This document shows positions 60,476-64,000 of a DNA stretch of 64,000 bases, piece after piece. Each line of letters opens with the position of its first letter. Positions within the stretch are counted from its first letter, which is position 1. The notes under the pieces are model-generated. The model saw only the letters and a list, made by a program, of their open reading frames with translations, was not told the DNA's origin and did not search any database. Source of the DNA: Nemophila menziesii (Eukaryota; Streptophyta; Magnoliopsida; Boraginales; Hydrophyllaceae); assembly GCA_029959085.1 (NCBI GenBank), contig JARWIR010000003.1, positions 37,001,505 through 37,065,504 of the forward strand. Reading direction: 5' to 3'. A program made the position numbers and the translations under genes.

Positions 60476-60734
60476 TTTTGGTATTAAGGAAAAGAAGAAA
60501 CGGAAATGGAAAATTTTGTAGGCTAAGAAAAGAAAAATTGGACTAAAATCAGAAAAGGAATTGGGCTGAAAAGTTTTATGAATTTAATGTAGATCCCAGA
60601 AATTATAGAATAAACAATAAATTCAGGAAAAGAGAATCCCGAAAAGTGTGGAATTCTATGGTTTTTTTGCTGAAATCAGTCCAAAAAAGATGTTTAAAAG
60701 TATGAGAGAGAGAGAGAAAAAAGGAATATCTTGC

Positions 60735-61500
60735 CAGCTAACCATTATCACCGCGCGTGTAGGCGCGTTCTCTTTACATCACGTAAACTCTATAGCATTT
60801 TGAGTTTTAGGTTGCCACTGTTTTTTGTTCCTTTGTTTATTGCAGGTGCCCTTTTAGCTCACGTGGTGATTCACGGGTGACCTTGATCTTTGGACCTGAC
60901 GTTTTTGTCATAAAGAGTTTTGGGTGATTGCCATTCATCCGATATTTTTGGTGTGCGAATCTTTTGTACTCGATTTTTGGGATTCACGATTGTAAGGATA
61001 TGTGCGGAGTTTGTTTCCGTAGTTGTCATTTTGCGCGTCGTGTCTCGTCTAGATTGCTCTCCTAACCTATTGTCTTTACCCCTCCTCGAGAGTTACATTT
61101 TCTTGGCCTAAAAAAGCACCCTTAATTGTGGTAATTCAGTTTGTAGGTATGGATTAGCACCTGACTTTGCTCCTAACGAATTTTCCTACCTCTTTGATTT
61201 GGTGTCGATTGTTGCAGGTCTTTGGTTCTGCTTACTCTTGACTCGTTAAAAAGCGTATTAGTACATCTCAAATAAGGTGGATGGAGTTGCAAGGAACTCT
61301 TTGGCCGTATTGTAATTGCTTGTTTTTGTGGTTTTTCATTTAGGATGGGGAAGAAACTAACCCTACATAGTTTGTGTTTTGTCTTTTGGATGAGGACTCT
61401 CTCTTTGCAATTAGCCCCGGAAGTGCTAGCCTCTCTTTTATTCGTGTAATTCACGTTTTTTCAATATAAGTTCTCGGTAAATAAACAAATATCAATGAAA
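60735..61500. other. Unclassified stretch between the LINE and the vicilin gene
   Basis: T-rich plus strand with no recognised domain. The style (CTTTTATTCGTGTAATTCACG then TTTTTTCAATATAA) suggests an old retroelement 3' end; unproven. The downstream part may include vicilin 3' flank. Confidence 0.4.
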
Positions 61501-61638
61501 AATAAATTAGGTAAGAAGGCCTTCTAGAACGGGCGCTCAAGTTTTATTCATCTTAAAGGTACATCATCTTACAGAAGCAGCGTACTGATTTATTTAAACT
61601 TCGAACAAAAAGAAAAACTTAATTTACATTTCTCAGAC

Positions 61639-63549
61639 TTATTCGTCATCAGCACGTCCCTGGTGCTGCTCTCTTGGTCCCTTGAAGAAATACTCTCCTT
61701 CTTGGCTACCAAAGACTTGATCAACTTCTCTTGAAGATACACCAAACGCCAACTCTTTAGCTTCTGTGTGGTAATAATTCACAACATTCTTCTTCCCTGG
61801 AAAGAAATTCAAAATATTATTTCAATAGTAGCTTGAAGTGAAGAGTTTAAAATATTTTTTCAGTCAATATACCTGCAAGAGGGATTTTCTGGTTGTGTCG
61901 AGCATTCAAATCAAAGCAAACAACTTCCAAATTCTGATTATTAGATGCGACAGCAACAAAAGGATGACCTGTTGGGATAACAACTACTGTACCACGTTTT
62001 AGACGTGCACTAGCTTTTTGGTATCTAACCCCACCCTTGCTTTGCTCCCCAGATTGCGAAGACAAGTGAGGACATGCCATTTCAAATTTACCTTCACCCT
62101 GTAAAACTATACCGATTTTGGTTGCCCTTGAGTTATATATTGGTCCTAACATAGCACCCTACATAGCCAAGTATATATACTCCAATTAAGTAATTAATAA
62201 GGTTAAAGACTTTTCTAGCTTAATTAATTAATTAAGGGTGAAGAGATTGATTTACTTGAGTCATATTAATGTAAGAAACACCAACGTCAAGGTGTTGTAG
62301 TTGTTGATGGTCTTCAGGTCTAACTACATGAATTCTTCCATATTGGTTTTGATGTAATGGTTGTTCCTGGAAGATGTTGAATCTTGTTTCACTTTCTTCA
62401 TTCTCGCTCAGTGCTCTGATTTGCTCCTTAGAAGCTTTGATGAACACCCCTTGCTTTTGTTGTCCTAATAACTTTTGAAATCTTTCACCCCTCACCTAAT
62501 TTATCAAATTATGAACAAAATCAAAATCATGCACTTACTAAAATCAGTTATTAATTATTTGAAATAAATATTAATGTACTATATGCATAACTCACATTAT
62601 AAGCAGCTTCAAGGATCTCATTGCTGAAGACCTTGTAATAGGATTCCGGATTTTCCGAGCCAGAACCAAAGAAAGCCTGCACCACACATTAATTTTAATT
62701 TTAATTTTAATTTAACATTAACAATATATAGTAGATTAATTGCAGTAATATATAGTGTACCTGGAAACGGTCAGGAATTGAAACGGGCTGAATAAGCTTA
62801 GCTAAAATTAATTTCTCGTTATCGTCTCTATTAATAAGATAAGTTGTAGTTCCAGGTGGAATCCTCACAATATCTCCACGTCTGAAATTAAAGCTCTCTC
62901 TCTTGTCAGCGCGAATCATGCTCACACTTCCTCTTCCTATATATATATATATATATATATATTTAATTAATTAATTACTCAATAATTGATACTAAGGAAT
63001 TAATTAATTAAGCATATATATAATTAAATTACCTTTGGCTACGAAGAGGGTGACCTCAGCATCCCAGTGATTTGGTACAATAAAAGTTTGAGGTTCAGCT
63101 TCAAGTATGCTTATACGATAGTTTTCGATGCCACGAAGAAGCTCAGATCTCTCTGTGAACCTCTGAAGTGTACGAAGTCTTCCTTGTTGACTCTCAAATG
63201 GTGTAGAGAAATGTTGATCCTCAAAGACGTAAGGGTTATTCTCTTGCTCTCCCTGCTGTTTTTCTTCTTCTTCTTGACCGCCATGTTGTTTATCAAGTAA
63301 TAGATCTCCTTCTCCTTCTCTACCACCTTGTCTGCCTTCACTTTCTTCTTCTGCATACTTCTTTTGGCATTGACTCACACAACCTTCATGTTTGACTGGA
63401 TGTGCTTCCCGTTGATCGCATTGCTGTAAGCAGACACGTAGGCGTTCTTTCTGACTGTCATGGTCTTGTGTAGCTGAAGCTTTTGAGGCTGCAGAGACCA
63501 GTAATAACGCAAAGAGTAACAGAGCAAGCTGCTTGGTTTTGAACAACAT
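61639..63549 (-). CDS. Vicilin-like 7S seed storage globulin
   Basis: Six exons on the complement: 63033-63549, 62761-62936, 62596-62676, 62256-62495, 61873-62158, 61639-61796. All GT-AG; phases agree; 485 aa. Residues 1-26 are a hydrophobic signal peptide ending ASA. Residues 40-61 hold CxxxC-x12-CxxxC. A Glu/Gln-rich linker (about 66-103) leads into two cupin barrels (NNPYVF..FESQ..LRTLQRF; PGTTTYLINRD; then GAMLGPIYNSRATKI, RGTVVVIPTGHPF). It is a trimeric storage protein of protein storage vacuoles, made in seeds. The start is the ATG before the signal peptide; an upstream GTG is ignored. Intron 1 has an AT run. Intact by eye. Length agrees with 7S globulins. Confidence 0.95.
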
Positions 63550-63642
63550 ATTCACCAGATATCTGATTATATGAATATGATTGATTTCTCTTTATTCTTA
63601 TATATGGTTTATTATTTGATGATGAACAAGAAGAACTAGGAG

Positions 63643-63656
63643 GGTGTTATATAGTG
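63643..63656 (-). promoter_or_regulatory. TATA box of the vicilin gene
   Basis: The complement reads CACTATATAACACC about 95 bp upstream of the ATG. Confidence 0.75.
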
Positions 63657-63699
63657 TGGAAATGAAGTGAAGAGATAGAGATCATATTTGAGATGTTTT

Positions 63700-63721
63700 T
63701 GCATGGATGAATCAACGTGGC
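63700..63721 (-). promoter_or_regulatory. Seed-type elements: RY-like CCATGCA and ACGT-core GCCACGTTG
   Basis: On the complement, GCCACGTTG (63713-63721) is followed by CCATGCA (63700-63706), about 50 bp upstream of the TATA box. RY (CATGCA) and ACGT boxes are the sites of ABI3/FUS3-type and bZIP factors in seed storage promoters. The RY box is partial (not CATGCATG). Confidence 0.55.
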
Positions 63722-64000
63722 AACTATCAAGTTCCGTGGCGATTCGACTCACCGCTTATGAGTGAATACAAATTAAGAAGACATAGTGTGATGTACGTAT
63801 GAGAAATGACAAGAATAAAAATGTCATGGTTTAAATACAAATAGTTCTCTTCATAAGTGACACTTTATGTTCCATATACATTGATGAAGTTTGTTATTTC
63901 TTTTTTTGGTCGGACTCGGGGGAGTTTGTTATTTATGTGACCTCATTTATATGTGGAGATAAGTACTAACCCATTGAATTTTCTTTTATTTTGGTTAAGC
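63722..64000. other. Upstream flank of the vicilin gene
   Basis: AT-rich, nothing else recognised. Confidence 0.4.

Larger units (their letters stand above)
54927..60730 (-). mobile_element. L1-type LINE, nearly full length, degenerate
   Basis: Order on the complement: ORF1 (from about 60475 to 58698), ORF2 endonuclease and RT (58701 to about 55080), 3' UTR ending in TTGATAAAAAAAG at about 54927. ORF1 and ORF2 overlap by ATGA (58698-58701), suggesting stop-restart translation. Disabled by a hAT in ORF1, a stop between endonuclease and RT, stops in the RT and a mutated RT catalytic box. The 5' boundary and target duplication were not found. Confidence 0.88.

Overview
The window is nuclear DNA of a flowering plant, probably a eudicot. 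It is AT-rich. Genes are split by GT-AG introns, and most of the sequence is transposable elements, often nested. A 7S seed globulin, an FLZ zinc-finger gene and a type I inositol polyphosphate 5-phosphatase place it among seed plants. I cannot name the species. No tRNA, rRNA or CRISPR array was seen.

Three genes look intact. (1) An inositol polyphosphate 5-phosphatase of 9 exons and 559 aa on the plus strand (15722-18183). (2) A two-exon FLZ zinc-finger protein of 117 aa on the minus strand (43049-43880). (3) A six-exon vicilin-like 7S globulin of 485 aa on the minus strand (61639-63549), whose N-terminus carries a CxxxC-x12-CxxxC motif of the alpha-hairpinin type. They are unrelated in function and do not form a cluster.

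1-14.6 kb is a three-level nest. A decayed Ty1/copia element (minus strand) was entered by an LTR element with 1.6 kb LTRs (minus, TSD ATGAG). That LTR was then entered by a very young coding-less LTR element (1083-6424, TSD AAAAG, near-identical LTRs). At 10325-11076 two templated copies, 103 bp of LTR and 651 bp of copia, lie back to back and rebuild an uninterrupted copia sequence.

14.6-28 kb holds the 5-phosphatase gene, then MITEs, a 49-bp retroposon with an 18-bp TSD, a hAT element with TSD ATCTCACC, a MULE with a 9-bp TSD and a second, interrupted hAT. 28-36.6 kb holds a LINE remnant split by a solo LTR (TSD CATGC), a CACTA right half, a small hAT and a 264-bp LINE 3' fragment.

44286-47605 is a Pack-MULE: a Mutator-type element with a perfect 9-bp TSD. 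It carries fragments of three host genes (an RRM protein, an FKBP42/TWD1-like immunophilin and a PPR protein), with introns still present, so capture was at DNA level. It starts about 0.4 kb upstream of the FLZ gene, next to that gene's promoter.

50-61 kb holds two more LTR-family copies, one with a hAT inside it, and a LINE whose ORF1 start was hit by another hAT. 61.6-64 kb is the vicilin gene and its promoter. Gene-free stretches of no recognised content are listed as such.
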